Shown piece after piece: positions 50,541 to 59,931 of a DNA stretch of 64,000 nucleotides (position 1 is its first letter; the number at the start of each line of letters is the position of its first letter). A program made the translations under genes and the position numbers. The notes under the pieces are model-generated. The model ran no database searches and was not told where the DNA came from. It was given only the letters and a program-made list of their open reading frames with translations. This DNA comes from Mycobacterium interjectum. Its GTDB lineage: Bacteria; Actinomycetota; Actinomycetes; Mycobacteriales; Mycobacteriaceae. The DNA lies in the NCBI GenBank assembly GCA_002102225.1, contig LQPB01000017.1, forward strand, positions 124,001 through 188,000, in the 5' to 3' direction.

Positions 50541-50855
50541 ATGGCCAAGGGAATCATGCTCGTGGAGAGCGTGCCCAGTTCGCCCGATCGCGAGGACGAG
50601 TACAACGCCTGGTACGACGAAGTACACATTCCGGAGCTGCTGGCGCTCGACGGCATCGTCGCGGCGCGACGGCTGCGCCCGGTCGACGGGAACGGGCCGT
50701 ATGTCGCCATCTATGAACTCGAGGGCGACGACCTGCAGGCCATCCTGGACAACATGATCGCCAACGCCGGCCAGCTGCACATGTCCGATGCCCTGCAGCT
50801 TGACCCCGCACCCGTCCCAAGATTGCTCGAGACCACCACCGAGTGTGGTCGCTAG
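50541..50855 (+). CDS. EthD-like dimeric alpha-beta barrel protein
   Basis: A 104-residue protein: MAKGIMLVESVPSSPDREDEYNAWYDEVHIPELLALDGIVAARRLRP has the strand and the N-x-W-Y-x-x-x-H-I-P-E pattern of ferredoxin-like EthD/DUF4286-type proteins. Such proteins are found with P450 and oxygenase operons, and their roles are often unknown. It lies 23 bp after the ferredoxin gene and should be cotranscribed with it. Its stop shares CTAG with the convergent LLM gene. Confidence 0.84.
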   Translation: MAKGIMLVESVPSSPDREDEYNAWYDEVHIPELLALDGIVAARRLRPVDGNGPYVAIYELEGDDLQAILDNMIANAGQLHMSDALQLDPAPVPRLLETTTECGR

Positions 50856-51634
50856 CAGCCGGGCAGTGCGGCGAGCGTGGCGGCCAACCGCTCGAGTTGC
50901 CTTATACCAGAGGTGAACTCGATGCCGATCGGCAGTAACAGCGTGACATGGTCGGCGCCGGCGGTCAGCTGCTCGCCCACTTGAGCGACGACAGCCGTCG
51001 AGTCGATCGGGTCACCCTCCACGGACACGCCGACAACCAAGAGCTTGTCCGGTCCCAGCGTCTGCCGGGCGTGTGCCGTGAACGCGGCGGGCAACATGGC
51101 CGGCAATGCCCCATCGGCAATATCACCAGCCAGCTCAAGCATTTTCGGTCCATTCGCGGCGATGATCCTCGGATAGGGCGCGTCGGGCGCCGGCGGCCAG
51201 GTGGGGCTGTCCATCCGATTCACGTATTCGCGCATGGTAGTCAGCGGACTGCCGAATTCTTGGCCGACGCTCGCGGCCTGCTCCGGGTAGCCCACCCCCA
51301 GACCGAGCACGAACCGGCCCGGGTAGGCCTGGGCCAGTTGGGCGGCCGCGGCGTGCATGGTCTGTGCCGGCCGCGCCCAGATGTTGGCGATGCACGTGCC
51401 GAAAGCCATACTCCCGGTGGCGGACAGCAGCGTGGCCAGTTGCACTAGCGCGTCCTTGCCAATGACCTCGTTCGTCCAGACTGCGCGGCATCCGGCGTCT
51501 TCCAGCCGGCGGGCGGCCTCACGCTGCAGATCGGCGCGCGGATTGCTGGTGAATGAGACCGGTAGGCACACGCCAACCGGTCCCAACGCGTTGCGGGCCG
51601 CATCGACTAAGGGGCCAGCCACGGCGCTGCTCAT
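50852..51634 (-). CDS. LLM class F420-type oxidoreductase
   Basis: A 260-residue luciferase-like barrel protein, shorter than most (about 300). Landmarks: GPVGVCLPVSFTSNPRADLQREAARRLEDAG, FGTCIANIWARPAQTMHAAAAQLAQAYPGRFVLGLGVGYPEQA and YPRIIAANGPKMLELAGDIADGALP. This pattern matches F420-dependent mycobacterial LLM enzymes. It forms an operon with the epimerase gene upstream (4-nt ATGA overlap). The reaction is unknown. Confidence 0.9.
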   Translation of the reverse strand: MSSAVAGPLVDAARNALGPVGVCLPVSFTSNPRADLQREAARRLEDAGCRAVWTNEVIGKDALVQLATLLSATGSMAFGTCIANIWARPAQTMHAAAAQLAQAYPGRFVLGLGVGYPEQAASVGQEFGSPLTTMREYVNRMDSPTWPPAPDAPYPRIIAANGPKMLELAGDIADGALPAMLPAAFTAHARQTLGPDKLLVVGVSVEGDPIDSTAVVAQVGEQLTAGADHVTLLLPIGIEFTSGIRQLERLAATLAALPGC

Positions 51635-52524
51635 TCGCCGAAGTAATGGCCGGCGTCGAGATCTTCTAGTAGGCCGGGCCGTTCGGGCTTCCAGTCCAGC
51701 GTTTTTTGCGTCAGCGCGCTCGACGTCGGGTTGTCCAGAGAGGCGAACAGGGCGAGGAACCCGAAGTGGCCGGCTTGTTCGGCGGGAATGCTGACCGCCG
51801 GCACGCCGAGGTGGCGGGCGATGACGCGGGCGATGTCACGGAAGGGCACCCCTTCGTCGGCCACCCCGTGCAAACGCGTTCCGGCGGGCGCCTTTTCAAG
51901 GGCCAACCGATACAGGTGCGCGGCATCGAGGGTGTGCAGACCGGGCCAGCGGTTGGAGCCGTCGCCGATGTAGGCCGATACCCGGGTGTCGCGGGCCGTC
52001 TTGATCAGGTGGTGGGCGAAGCCGTGGTGATCCAGGTTGCTGTGCACCAGAGGTGATAGCCGGATGACCGAGGAACGCACCCCGCGCTCGGCGAGGGCGA
52101 TTACCGCGTTCTCCGAGTCGATCCGTGGTCCTGCGGGCAAGGTGTCGTCTTCGGTCGCGATACGCCCCGGCGCGGCAAAGGCGAGCAAGAGGGTTCCCGA
52201 CGTGCTCACAAACGGCTTGTCGGTGCCGACGAGCGCCTCCCCCAGGGCCTCCACGGCGCGCAGATCGGCCTGCGCGGCGCCCGCGAAGTCGTCCCAGGCG
52301 TGCTTGAACGCGAGGTGGATGACGCCGTCGGCCGCCGCGGCGGCGTCCCGCAGGCCGTCGAGGTCGTCGAGATCGCCCATGTGCGGCACGGCACCGAGGG
52401 CGATCAGCGCCGCGGCTCCCTCGTCGGAGCGGGCCAGCCCGGTGACTCGATGGCCGGCTTCGAGGAGTTCGGTGACGACCGCGGAGCCGATGTGCCCCGT
52501 CGCGCCGGTAACGAAGACGTGCAT
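51631..52524 (-). CDS. NAD(P)-dependent epimerase/reductase (extended SDR)
   Basis: A 297-residue extended SDR: MHVFVTGATGHIGSAVVTEL gives the GATGHIG nucleotide site; DGVIHLAFKHAW and the substrate-side SSVIRLSPLVHSNLDHHGF follow. The classical Y-x-x-x-K is not evident, as in several NmrA/WcaG-like reductases. Its expression is probably controlled by the divergent LysR protein. The ATG is in a 166-bp divergent intergenic region. Confidence 0.9.
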   Translation of the reverse strand: MHVFVTGATGHIGSAVVTELLEAGHRVTGLARSDEGAAALIALGAVPHMGDLDDLDGLRDAAAAADGVIHLAFKHAWDDFAGAAQADLRAVEALGEALVGTDKPFVSTSGTLLLAFAAPGRIATEDDTLPAGPRIDSENAVIALAERGVRSSVIRLSPLVHSNLDHHGFAHHLIKTARDTRVSAYIGDGSNRWPGLHTLDAAHLYRLALEKAPAGTRLHGVADEGVPFRDIARVIARHLGVPAVSIPAEQAGHFGFLALFASLDNPTSSALTQKTLDWKPERPGLLEDLDAGHYFGE

Positions 52525-52612
52525 GGTGAAAGTCCCTTCTGTTCCCTCAGGTCGATGCCGTCAAGTCAATGACGGGCCGCCGGGGCTGTCCAAGACCTCT
52601 TTCATATAACGC

Positions 52613-52629
52613 GATGCGATTTAGGCATC
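52613..52629. promoter_or_regulatory. LysR-type dyad GATGC-N7-GCATC
   Basis: A 5-bp inverted repeat with a 7-bp spacer (GATGC, GATTTAG, GCATC), 62 bp before the LysR gene and 89 bp before the epimerase gene. Location and spacing suit a LysR site, but the arms are short. Confidence 0.5.
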
Positions 52630-52690
52630 ACCGCACGAAAACCGCGCTATCGGCGCACGACGCCACGAGCGGGGTGGCTACACTGGGCGC

Positions 52691-53641
52691 ATGACGGACC
52701 CGGTATCGCCGGTCGTGGATCTCGACCTTCGGCTGGTCGGGTACTTCGTCGTCGTCGCCGAGCATCGTCACTTCGGCCGCGCGGCCGCGGCGCTGCGCGT
52801 CGCGCAGCCGTCCCTGAGCCGCCAAATCCGCCGGCTGGAGCAGCAGCTGGGCGCCCGATTGTTCGACCGCACGCCGCAGGGCACCGGGCTCACCGAGGCG
52901 GGCGAGGTGTTCCTTCCCCGGGCCAAGGCGCTGCTGCGCTCGGCGGTCCAAGCCACGGCGCAGGTCCGGGCCGCCGCCCAGCCGAGCCGCATCACCATTG
53001 GCTATACCACGGGAATGATCGTCACGCCGGCGGTGCGCGAACTGCGTCGCGAGCAACCCGACGCGAATGTGCAAGTGACACACCTGGATTGGGATAAGGC
53101 CCGGGATGCGCTGCTCGATCATCGGGTGGACGCGGTCGTGACCCGGCTGCCGTTCCCCACCGACCAGCTGCATGTGACCGTCCTCTATGACGAGTCGCGG
53201 GTGCTGGCGATACCGGTCGACCATCGCCTGGCGGGCCGGGAATCGGTGACGCTCGACGACATCGCCGATGAACCGATGCCGCGGGTGCGGCACTCCGATC
53301 CGGCCTGGAGCGCCTTCTGGCGCATCGACCCTCGTCCCGATGGGCGCCGCGCGCCCGACGGGCCGGTCATCGACGCGCTCGAGGACAAGTTCGAACTGAT
53401 CGCCTCCGGTCAGGCGGTGGCGATCACGGCCGGCTTTCACGGCAACAGCTTGCGGCCGGACATCACGACCGTGCCGCTGGAGGGCGTGGAACCCAGCCAC
53501 GTCGTACTGGCGACCCGCGCCGGGGACCGCAGCCGTCTGGTGGCGGCCTTCCGCAAACACGCCGAAGCGCACCTGACTCCGCCCTTGCCTCGACGTGCGG
53601 CGGGGATTCAGCCCTCGGGCAGCTCCGGCGGCGGCCGGTAG
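52691..53641 (+). CDS. LysR family transcriptional regulator
   Basis: A 316-residue LysR regulator. The DNA-binding domain (about 11-72: LDLRLVGYFVVVAEHRHFGRAAAALRVAQPSLSRQIRRLEQQLGARLF) is followed by the PBP-type effector domain (ITIGYTTGMIVTPAVRELRREQP). It diverges from the epimerase/LLM operon and probably controls it and itself. The last 34 bp overlap the convergent CoA transferase gene. Confidence 0.93.
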   Translation: MTDPVSPVVDLDLRLVGYFVVVAEHRHFGRAAAALRVAQPSLSRQIRRLEQQLGARLFDRTPQGTGLTEAGEVFLPRAKALLRSAVQATAQVRAAAQPSRITIGYTTGMIVTPAVRELRREQPDANVQVTHLDWDKARDALLDHRVDAVVTRLPFPTDQLHVTVLYDESRVLAIPVDHRLAGRESVTLDDIADEPMPRVRHSDPAWSAFWRIDPRPDGRRAPDGPVIDALEDKFELIASGQAVAITAGFHGNSLRPDITTVPLEGVEPSHVVLATRAGDRSRLVAAFRKHAEAHLTPPLPRRAAGIQPSGSSGGGR

Positions 53642-54648
53642 TCGGGCTCATAGCCGGAGACACGGATCGGGCTCCCGACGAGCCGGAAATCGCCCGCCGT
53701 CACAACGACTTCAGGCGTCGCCTTGAGCGCCTCGGGCAGCGTCCTGACGGCCGCGGCCGGAACGCCGAGGGGACGCAGTCGCCGTTCCCAGCCGGCGGCG
53801 GTGTCGGTCGCCAGCATCGCCGTGACGACCGCCAGCACCTCGTCGCGGCGGGCGACCCGCTCGGCCATGGTGTCGAAACCGCCGATACCCGCCTCGGTGG
53901 CGAAGGATTTCCAGAAACCGTCGTGCGTGATGAACAGCGCCAGGTACCCGTTGGAGGTCGGAAAGAGCTGCGCCGGAACGTAATACGAATGCGCGCCGTT
54001 CGGCCGGCGCTGTGGCTCGACGCCGTTGTTGAGGTAGGCGGAGGCGTGGTAATTGAGCTGCGACAGCATCACGTCGCGCAGCGACACGTCCACTTGCCCG
54101 CCCGTGCCCGAGATGACTTTGGCCAACAGGCCCAGCGCCGCGCACATTCCGGTGGAGTTGTCGGCCGAGGAATACCCGGGCAGCGTCGGCGGGCCGTCCG
54201 GGTCGCCGGTCAGGGCGGCGGTGCCGACGCCGGCTTGCACCACGTAGTCGAAGGCCGGATCGTCGCCGCCGTACAGGCCGAAGCCGGTGATGGCCACGCA
54301 GACGATCCGCTCGTTGTGCCGTCGCAACGCCTCGTAGGTCAGACCCAGGCGGCGGATGGCGGACGGCTTCAGGTTCACCAGCAGCGCGTGGGATTCGGCG
54401 ACCAATTCACCCAGACGTTGCTGTCCCGCATCGGAGTTCAGGTCCAAGGTGATGCTGGACTTGTTGCGGTTGAGGCTGGCGAAGTACGCGGCGCCGACGC
54501 TGCGCGAGATCTCGCCGCCGGCGGGTTCGATCTTGGTGACCTCGGCGCCGAGATCGGCGAGCAGCATGGTGGCGTACGGACCCGCCAGCATGGTGCCGAC
54601 CTCGAGGATGCGTATCCCCGCGAGCGGCCCGATGTGGCTCGGAGTCAA
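53608..54648 (-). CDS. Family III (CaiB/BaiF) CoA transferase
   Basis: A 346-residue single-domain CoA transferase: GIRILEVGTMLAGPYATMLLADLGAEVTKIEP at the N-terminus; NRNKSSITLDL; catalytic Asp in VDVSLRDVMLSQLNY. It transfers CoA between acyl-CoA and a free acid. The TTG start overlaps the LLM stop by 4 nt (TTGA). It is the last gene of the operon mutase large, mutase small, LLM, CoA transferase, so it may activate or release the carboxylic acid processed by the mutase. Confidence 0.9.
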   Translation of the reverse strand: MTPSHIGPLAGIRILEVGTMLAGPYATMLLADLGAEVTKIEPAGGEISRSVGAAYFASLNRNKSSITLDLNSDAGQQRLGELVAESHALLVNLKPSAIRRLGLTYEALRRHNERIVCVAITGFGLYGGDDPAFDYVVQAGVGTAALTGDPDGPPTLPGYSSADNSTGMCAALGLLAKVISGTGGQVDVSLRDVMLSQLNYHASAYLNNGVEPQRRPNGAHSYYVPAQLFPTSNGYLALFITHDGFWKSFATEAGIGGFDTMAERVARRDEVLAVVTAMLATDTAAGWERRLRPLGVPAAAVRTLPEALKATPEVVVTAGDFRLVGSPIRVSGYEPDYRPPPELPEG

Positions 54649-55601
54649 CGCAATTCCGCCGCGAGGGAGGCGATCATTTCGCGGGTGCGGCGCTTGGAGG
54701 CGACCAACTCGTCCCGGTTGTCGCCGATCGGCAGCAGCCGCACCGACAGGTCGGTCACACCGGCGTCGGCGAAGCGGCGCATCCGGGCCAGGATGGCCCC
54801 CTCGTCGCCGGCCGCGCACAGGTCGCCGACGTCGCGGGCGTCGCCGCGTTCCAGCAGCCGCTGATAGTTGGGGGACACCTCGGCCTCGCCCAGGATGCGG
54901 TTGGCCCGCTGTCTGGCCTCGTCGACCTGCGCGGGCGCACACAGGCATACGGGGATGCCCGCGACGATCCGGGGCGCGGGGCGACCGGCGTCCGCGGCGG
55001 CCTTGGTGATCTTCGGCGCGATGTGGTCACCGATCGCCCGCTCATCGGCCATCCACAACACGGTGCCGTCGGCGAGTTCGCCGGCAAGCTGCAACATCAC
55101 CGGCCCCAGCGCGGCGACCAGCACCGGCATCGGCGTGTCGGCCCCGATCGCCAACGGATTGTGCACCGCGAACGAATCGTTTTCGACGTCAACCGGTCCC
55201 GGTCCGGCGATGGCGGCGTTGAGCACCTGCAGGTAGTCACGGGTGTAGGCCGCCGGCTTCTCATACGGCAGGCCGAGCATGTCGCGGATGATCCAATGGT
55301 GCGACGGTCCGACGCCCAGCGCCAATCGTCCACCGGCCACCGCATGAGTCGAGAGCGCTTGGCGGGCAAGGGCAATCGGATGCTGGGCCTGCAGCGGCAC
55401 CACCGCGGTGCCGAGCTCGATGCGCGAGCTGTGCGCGGCCATCAGCGACACCATGGTCAGGCAGTCGAAGTCGTTGGGCACCTGCGGCATCCACGCGGTG
55501 TCCAGACCCGCGGACTCGGCCCATTCGATATCGGAGGCCAGCTTGCTCACCTTGCGGGCCATGTCGCCACGCTCGGCGCCGATCATCACTCCGACGCGCA
55601 C
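54645..55601 (-). CDS. LLM class F420-type oxidoreductase
   Basis: A 318-residue luciferase-like protein in the F420-dependent style: MRVGVMIGAERGDM, SDIEWAESAGLDTAWMPQ, LGTAVVPLQAQHPIALARQALSTHAVAGGRLALGVGPSHH. F420H2-dependent members reduce C=C or C=O bonds or oxidise alcohols. It overlaps the mutase small-subunit gene by 16 bp and the CoA transferase by 4 nt, so it is firmly tied to the mutase operon. Confidence 0.92.
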   Translation of the reverse strand: MRVGVMIGAERGDMARKVSKLASDIEWAESAGLDTAWMPQVPNDFDCLTMVSLMAAHSSRIELGTAVVPLQAQHPIALARQALSTHAVAGGRLALGVGPSHHWIIRDMLGLPYEKPAAYTRDYLQVLNAAIAGPGPVDVENDSFAVHNPLAIGADTPMPVLVAALGPVMLQLAGELADGTVLWMADERAIGDHIAPKITKAAADAGRPAPRIVAGIPVCLCAPAQVDEARQRANRILGEAEVSPNYQRLLERGDARDVGDLCAAGDEGAILARMRRFADAGVTDLSVRLLPIGDNRDELVASKRRTREMIASLAAELR

Positions 55602-56014
55602 GGTGTTTCCTTCTGCTCGGGGTCCGCGGTGCCGGTCAACGCCCGGATTTCGCGCACCAGGTCGTCCAGCGATGTCCCCGTGGGAAACACGGCGGCGGCT
55701 CCGGCGGACAACAGCTTGGGTACGTCGGCGTGCGGAATGGTTCCGCCGACGACGACGGCGATGTCGGCGGCATCGGCTGCCCGCAAGGCCTCGATGGTGC
55801 GGGCAGTGAGCGTCAGGTGAGCGCCGGACAGGATGCTCAGGCCCACCACCGCGACGTCTTCCTGCACGGCGATCGAGGCGATGTCCTCGATGCGCTGCCG
55901 GATCCCGGTGTAGATCACCTCGAAGCCGGCATCGCGCAGGGTGCGCGCGACGATCTTGGCGCCGCGGTCGTGTCCGTCAAGGCCGGGCTTGGCCACCAGA
56001 ATCCGCACCGCCAT
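55586..56014 (-). CDS. B12-binding small subunit of an acyl-CoA mutase
   Basis: A 142-residue cobalamin-binding domain. The D13-x-H15-x-x-G18 motif (GLDGHDRGAK) displaces the dimethylbenzimidazole base and coordinates cobalt by His15; VVGLSILSGAHL and VVVGGTIPHAD complete the flavodoxin-like fold. It abuts the large-subunit gene (stop then ATG), so the two make one split mutase, as in isobutyryl-CoA or 2-hydroxyisobutyryl-CoA mutases. It ends in a short polar tail rather than a fused partner. Confidence 0.94.
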   Translation of the reverse strand: MAVRILVAKPGLDGHDRGAKIVARTLRDAGFEVIYTGIRQRIEDIASIAVQEDVAVVGLSILSGAHLTLTARTIEALRAADAADIAVVVGGTIPHADVPKLLSAGAAAVFPTGTSLDDLVREIRALTGTADPEQKETPCASE

Positions 56015-57592
<1,578 letters not shown>

Positions 57593-57664
57593 CGATGAAT
57601 AACGTACTTGCAAAAAAAGAGAATGCCAATACCGTAGCGTTGAGCTGGGACGTTGTGTTTCTCA

Positions 57665-58473
57665 CTAGGCTCGGCAGAGGATTTCGCCGTGCGGGATCGA
57701 CAGCCAACCGTCCGGCGCCGTGGCCCAGGACCGCCATGCGGCCGCGATCTCGTCGAGCTGCGCGGGGGTGGCGAGGCCCGAGGCGATCAGGTCGCGACCG
57801 ACGCTGGAGTGCAGGATCCGGTCGGCCCACATCCGGCCCCACCAGTCGCGGGTTTCGGGCGTCGCGTAGCACCAGACGCTGCCCGTCGGCGCGATGTCGT
57901 CGAAGCCGGCCGCCAGCGCCCACGACAGCAGCCGCCGGCCCGCATCCGGCTCGCCGCCGTTGGCGCGGTGCGCCTGCCGTAAAGATCGAGCCACAGATCC
58001 AGCCCCGGGATCACCGGAAACCAGATGAAGCCGGCGTAGTCGGCGTCGCGCGCCGCGACGATGCCGCCCGGCCGGCACACGCGGCGCATCTCCCGCAGCG
58101 CCCGCACCGGATCGGCGACGTGCTGCAGCACCTGATGGGCGTGGACGACATCGAACGCGTCGTCGGGGAAGCCGAGGTGATGCACGTCGGCGGTCGCGAA
58201 CGTCACGTTGGGCAGGTTGCGCCGCTCGATCTCGGCGCGGGCCACGTCGAGGACATCGGCGGACTGGTCGACGGCCAGCACCGTTCCGGGTGCCACCCGC
58301 TCGGCCAGGTCGGCGGTGATCGTCCCGGGGCCGCAGCCGATGTCGAGCACCGACGAACCCGGCGCCAGGTGGGGCAGCAGATAGGCCGCGGAGTCCTCCG
58401 CGGTGCGCCGCTGGTGGCTGCGTAGCACCGACTCGTGATGTCCGTGCGTGTACTTGGCCGGCCCTGCATTCAT
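57665..58473 (-). pseudogene. SAM-dependent methyltransferase gene broken by a frameshift
   Basis: The first ~165 residues are an intact class I methyltransferase: VLDIGCGPGTITADLAERV (SAM motif I), LAVDQSADVLDVARAEIE, HAHQVLQHVADPVRALREMRRVCRPGG. After WLDLYG the frame changes: the remaining family-like sequence (AHRANGGEPDAGRRLLSW through WLSIPHGEILCRA, stop at 57665) is in another frame. One missing base at about 57976-57979, in a run of C/G, explains this. The in-frame product would end in ~60 residues of Arg-rich junk, stopping at 57787. Either a true pseudogene or a sequencing error. Confidence 0.82.
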
Positions 58474-58513
58474 GGCGTGAAGCCTACCGCCAGATTCAGA
58501 ATATGAAATTATT

Positions 58514-58530
58514 GTCTCGTATTATGAGAC
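58514..58530. promoter_or_regulatory. Dyad GTCTC-N7-GAGAC before the methyltransferase
   Basis: GTCTC and GAGAC flank GTATTAT, itself nearly symmetric, in an AT-rich 60-bp gap. It lies 41 bp before the methyltransferase start and just after the stop of the VanX-like gene, so it may be an operator; no U tract follows as for a terminator. Confidence 0.55.
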
Positions 58531-58533
58531 GCC

Positions 58534-59235
58534 TCAGTCCACCGGGACGTTGAGGATCGGGCGGTCGACACCGGCACCCGGGCCGTCGAAGTGCCACCAC
58601 TCCCCGGAGTACGGCGCCAGCCCGCCGTATTTCATGGCGTCCCGCAACCGGGCACGGTTCGCCTGGGCGTCGGAACTGACGCCCTGGGTGGCGTATGCCG
58701 TTGCGCGCGAGGAGAAATCGTCGAAGTCGGTACCCATGTCGGCCAGACACAGCCCGTCGGCCTGGCGCTCTGCCGGGCACTGCTCCTGCACGCTGGTGAA
58801 CGTCACGTCCACCGAACGCCCGGACTCATGGCTGTGCGCGTACTGACCGGGTCGGGCCACCCACGCGGGGTTCGGGACCGCGTTGAACAACTTGACCTGC
58901 ACGTCGTGCGGCCGGTAGCAGTCCCAGAACACCAGCACGTGACCCTGTGCGCGCAGCGCGGTCGCGGCCGCCGCCAGCCCCGGGCCCATGGATTGATGCA
59001 CCAGGCATCGGGCGGCGGACGGGTACAGCTGCGTGTGGGTGAAATTGTTCGCCGTCGCGTAGCGCAGGTCGATGATCGCGTCGGGCACCACCGTGCGCAC
59101 GTCGATGAATCCGGCGTCGCGCGCCGCGTCGCTGACGGGCGGCACATCGGGCCCGGCCTGCGCGGTGGCGGCAGCGCCGAGCGCCACCAGCGCAGCGACC
59201 AACACGAGCGAAAGCAACCGCCACGTCCGAAGCAT
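58534..59235 (-). CDS. D-Ala-D-Ala dipeptidase (VanX/M15D family), exported
   Basis: A 233-residue M15 peptidase with a signal peptide (about 1-27, ending AQA). The zinc site is HSHESGRSVDVTF with H136 and D143, spaced as in VanX (His116, Asp123), plus the Glu/His of EWWHFD. DCYRPHDVQ and LRYATANNF match the VanX fold. It would cleave D-alanyl-D-alanine in the periplasm. Two added Cys pairs are possible (C77, C106, and in EQCPAERQADGLCL). It stands alone; close relatives occur in many mycobacteria that are not glycopeptide-resistant. Confidence 0.9.
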   Translation of the reverse strand: MLRTWRLLSLVLVAALVALGAAATAQAGPDVPPVSDAARDAGFIDVRTVVPDAIIDLRYATANNFTHTQLYPSAARCLVHQSMGPGLAAAATALRAQGHVLVFWDCYRPHDVQVKLFNAVPNPAWVARPGQYAHSHESGRSVDVTFTSVQEQCPAERQADGLCLADMGTDFDDFSSRATAYATQGVSSDAQANRARLRDAMKYGGLAPYSGEWWHFDGPGAGVDRPILNVPVD

Positions 59236-59272
59236 GGGAGCAATTGTCGTCGCCCGCCGCGTCGGATCCCGG

Positions 59273-59869
59273 TCAATTCGGGGCGATGTCGCCGTCGACG
59301 TAGCGCTGCAGGTTGGGCCCCAGCGCCGCGACCACCTCGTCGTCGGACATTGACACGATCGGCTCGATCTTCCAGACGTAACGCAACAACGCGAAGCCGA
59401 TCAACTGGCTGGAGATCAGGCCGCTGCGACGCAGCCGCTCGTCCTCGTCATCACCCAGCGTGGATTCGCCGATCAACCCACGCTCGACGATCAGCCGCAG
59501 CTTGTCCCGGGTTGTGGTCTCGTGGGCCGCGGTCAGCACCACCGCCCGCAGCACGGACCCCACGTCCTCGTCCGCCCAAATCTCCAGCACGTTGCGGATC
59601 AGGCGCTCGCCCAGTTCCGCCTTGGGCGTGGCCCACGTCTCGGTGACCGAATCGAGCCATTTCTGCGGCGGCGTGGTGGCGGCGTCGAGCAGGCCCTCCT
59701 TGGAGCCGAAGTAGTGGTAGATCAGCGCCGGGTCGACGTCCGCGGCGCGGGCGACGGCCCGGATCGCGGTGCCGGCCCAGCCGTGCTCGGCGAATTCGTC
59801 GCGGGCCGCGGACAGGATGCGCGCCGCCAGCACGCCGCGCTCGTCGCGCGGACCCGGGTGCTTAGGCAT
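59273..59869 (-). CDS. TetR family regulator of the CocE-like hydrolase
   Basis: A 198-residue TetR protein: AARILSAARDEFAEHGWAGTAIRAVARAADVDPALIYHYFGSKEGLLDAA is the helix-turn-helix domain. The ATG at 59869 fits the usual MPKHPGPRDERG opening; a longer reading is possible to 59917 but would run into the operator. It diverges from the hydrolase gene, with only 62 bp between them holding a 20-bp palindrome and a direct repeat, so both genes are probably under its control. Confidence 0.92.
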   Translation of the reverse strand: MPKHPGPRDERGVLAARILSAARDEFAEHGWAGTAIRAVARAADVDPALIYHYFGSKEGLLDAATTPPQKWLDSVTETWATPKAELGERLIRNVLEIWADEDVGSVLRAVVLTAAHETTTRDKLRLIVERGLIGESTLGDDEDERLRRSGLISSQLIGFALLRYVWKIEPIVSMSDDEVVAALGPNLQRYVDGDIAPN

Positions 59870-59899
59870 CGTTTCACCATAGCGTGAAATTTCATCTTG

Positions 59900-59919
59900 C
59901 GTTGAGACTAGTTTCAACG
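59900..59919. promoter_or_regulatory. TetR operator CGTTGAGACTAGTTTCAACG
   Basis: A 20-bp palindrome with one mismatched pair, between the divergent TetR and hydrolase genes. It is flanked by two direct copies of TAGCGTGAAA (59880-59889 and 59920-59929), exactly 40 bp apart, which may be further contacts or promoter elements. Confidence 0.78.
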
Positions 59920-59931
59920 TAGCGTGAAACT

